Part shown: positions 5,763 through 6,931 of the stretch, one piece after another
Layout: each line of letters begins with the position of its first letter
How positions within the stretch are numbered: the stretch's first letter is position 1
NCBI GenBank assembly: GCA_049609325.1
Contig: JBMYYK010000055.1
Span: 1-6,931, forward strand
Source of the DNA: GCA-2733415 sp049609325
GTDB taxonomy: Bacteria > Bacteroidota > Bacteroidia > Flavobacteriales > Flavobacteriaceae
Direction of reading: 5' to 3'
Length of the DNA: 6,931 nucleotides
The notes under the pieces: generated by a model
Databases searched by the model: none
Seen by the model: only the letters and a program-made list of their open reading frames with translations
What the model was told of the DNA's origin: nothing
Made by a program: the position numbers and the translations under genes

Positions 5763-6911
5763 TTAGTGTACACAAGCCATAATGTGCTGTTCTATTTGCT
5801 CAGCACAACGTTCAATTAAAAAATTATCCTTAGCCCATTGCTTGGCATTTTGTCCCATTTCATCCGCTCTACTCCTGTTTTCTATAACCCATTCCATATG
5901 TTCCACTAGTTCATCTATAGTGGTGTATAACAACCCGTCCGTTTGAGGTCTGATAATTTCTTTTGTAGCATTATATGGGGCATTTCTACCAAGTATTGGC
6001 AAGCCACAAAGCATGGCCTCAACAGTTACTCGCCCAAACGTTTCATATTCAGAACACATCACATAACAATTGGTCTCTTTATAAAACGCATCTACATTTG
6101 ATTGATGTCCATGCAATATCACCACATTTTCTAATTGATGAGCAGCTATATACGACTCAAACTCTGCTTTTAAAGGCCCACTCCCTACCAAATGTACCTC
6201 AAACGCAGCAGTTGGTAATTTTAATGTGAGTTGCCTTGCTGCTTGAATCACATCCATTTGACTTTTTCCAGATATCAAAGCGCCCACTACAATAAACTTA
6301 CACACTGCATCATCTGAAACTAACATCTTTTTTATTGAGGGCATTACTGAGGGGGGGGCAACACCGTTATACACCAAATGCAAACGATTTGATGCCACAT
6401 ATTGCTGATAATAATTTTGCAATAGTTGTGAATTTACAATAACTCGTGTAGAGTTATTCAAGTATTTTTTCAAATACCAATGGCCAAAATCTGGGGTTAT
6501 ATTAAACATCTGAAATTCTCTTACATGCCACACATGAGGCAAGTGTAATAGTTCAGATAATTTAACTCCTATATTGATAACTGATGTATTGGAATACAAC
6601 ACATCTGGCTGATAGGTTTTTAAAAACCTAACATGTTCTGCCATAACACGATTATTATAAGCCCGTTTTACAAACCATTGTTTATACATTGACAACAATG
6701 TTGTTGAGGTGCTCACACCAGAGCTTGACCATTTGTAAGGCAACACCACATTTTGTATACCTAAACGGTTTAATGTAGTATTTAAACTACCTGAAGATGG
6801 CGTTACTACGCAACAGTCATGCCGAGAGGATAACTCCTTAACAATGCCTAATAAAGATTCTACACCTCCATTACCCAACTGACTCATATGAGAGTAAAAC
6901 ACAATACGCAC
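5763..6911 (-). CDS. GT4-type glycosyltransferase (GT-B fold), GTG start, carries a C8 tract
   Basis: A 382-residue family 4 retaining glycosyltransferase. The N-terminal domain has the first strand RIVFYSH, the glycine loop LGNGGVESL (12-20), PDVLYSNTS (102-110) and VWHVREF (127-133), followed by VIVNSQ and LVYNGVAPP at the hinge. The C-terminal domain shows VVGALISGKSQMD (208-220), LVGSGPL (241-247), ILHGHQSNV (265-273) and the donor-binding E290-x7-E298 inside YETFGRVTVEAMLCG. The start is GTG: it keeps the first strand, while the next ATG (codon 9) would remove it; an in-frame TAA lies five codons upstream, and no Shine-Dalgarno is visible. Eight C in a row code for Ala185-Pro186-Pro187 at the linker between the domains. 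Followed by a 94-base gap before the SDR gene. It may be the end of an earlier operon; the sugar transferred is unknown. Confidence 0.93.
   Translation of the reverse strand: MRIVFYSHMSQLGNGGVESLLGIVKELSSRHDCCVVTPSSGSLNTTLNRLGIQNVVLPYKWSSSGVSTSTTLLSMYKQWFVKRAYNNRVMAEHVRFLKTYQPDVLYSNTSVINIGVKLSELLHLPHVWHVREFQMFNITPDFGHWYLKKYLNNSTRVIVNSQLLQNYYQQYVASNRLHLVYNGVAPPSVMPSIKKMLVSDDAVCKFIVVGALISGKSQMDVIQAARQLTLKLPTAAFEVHLVGSGPLKAEFESYIAAHQLENVVILHGHQSNVDAFYKETNCYVMCSEYETFGRVTVEAMLCGLPILGRNAPYNATKEIIRPQTDGLLYTTIDELVEHMEWVIENRSRADEMGQNAKQWAKDNFLIERCAEQIEQHIMACVH
6351..6358 (-). repeat. Homopolymer of eight C (G8 on the + strand) inside the GT4 gene
   Basis: The codons GCC-CCC-CCC at residues 185-187 form an uninterrupted C8 in a gene and region that are otherwise AT-rich; no other G or C run longer than five was noticed. 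Loss of one C gives Pro-Gln then TAA; gain of one C gives TGA after 16 altered or shared codons. Either change would leave only the N-terminal domain, so the tract could act as an on/off switch. Confidence 0.85.
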
Positions 6912-6931
6912 TAATCTATAGTTTTAAGGTT

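Noticed and set aside
5975..6229. Open frame of 84 codons on the plus strand
   Set aside because: Antisense shadow of the C-terminal domain of the GT4 gene; no motif.
1..6931. Mobile elements, CRISPR arrays, tRNA or other RNA genes
   Set aside because: No transposase or integrase motif, no regularly spaced repeats, and no tRNA-like cloverleaf or long structured RNA was seen on either strand.

Overview
This window is the inside of a surface-polysaccharide biosynthesis locus (O-antigen, capsule or exopolysaccharide type). All eight recognisable genes lie on the minus strand, so transcription runs from the right edge to the left edge. Base composition is AT-rich (roughly one third G+C by eye). 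Residue use is rich in Gln, His, Thr and Ala, and the protein motifs look more like those of marine Gammaproteobacteria (for example Alteromonadales) than of other AT-rich groups. This placement is a low-confidence inference: there is no marker gene in the window, and Shine-Dalgarno sequences are weak at most starts.

Layout in transcription order: (i) 6911-5763, a GT4-type glycosyltransferase with a GTG start and an eight-C tract in its reading frame; (ii) a 94-base gap with a plausible promoter; (iii) 5668-4979, a short NAD(P)-binding SDR/epimerase-like protein; (iv) 4982-4071, a GT2-type glycosyltransferase; (v) 4071-3112, a GT-A glycosyltransferase with a DSD motif; (vi) 3115-2411, a class I SAM-dependent methyltransferase; (vii) 2403-1303, a second GT4-type glycosyltransferase; (viii) a 173-base gap with two small inverted repeats; (ix) 1129-173, a second GT2-type glycosyltransferase; (x) 176 to the left edge, the first 58 codons of a further gene. 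Genes iii to vii are joined by overlaps of 4, 1 and 4 bases and a 7-base gap. Genes ix and x overlap by 4 bases. These are typical signs of translationally coupled operons.

Taken together, five glycosyltransferases (two GT2-like, two GT4-like, one DxD GT-A) would add successive sugars to a carrier-linked glycan at the inner membrane. The SDR protein probably modifies a nucleotide sugar. The methyltransferase may methylate a sugar or the chain end. No flippase, polymerase, chain-length regulator, initiating transferase or mobile element is visible here, so the rest of the pathway must lie outside the window.

The most notable signals beyond ordinary gene content are: the C8 homopolymer inside the first GT4 gene, where a one-base change in either direction ends the protein within about 15 codons (a possible phase-variation site); an in-frame A_AAA_AAA slippery heptamer where the GT-A glycosyltransferase and methyltransferase genes overlap, where a -1 slip would fuse the two proteins; and a nine-base motif, TATATTAGC, found 21 to 28 bases upstream of three of the start codons. 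I saw no wholly new system; the content otherwise fits an accessory glycan cluster.
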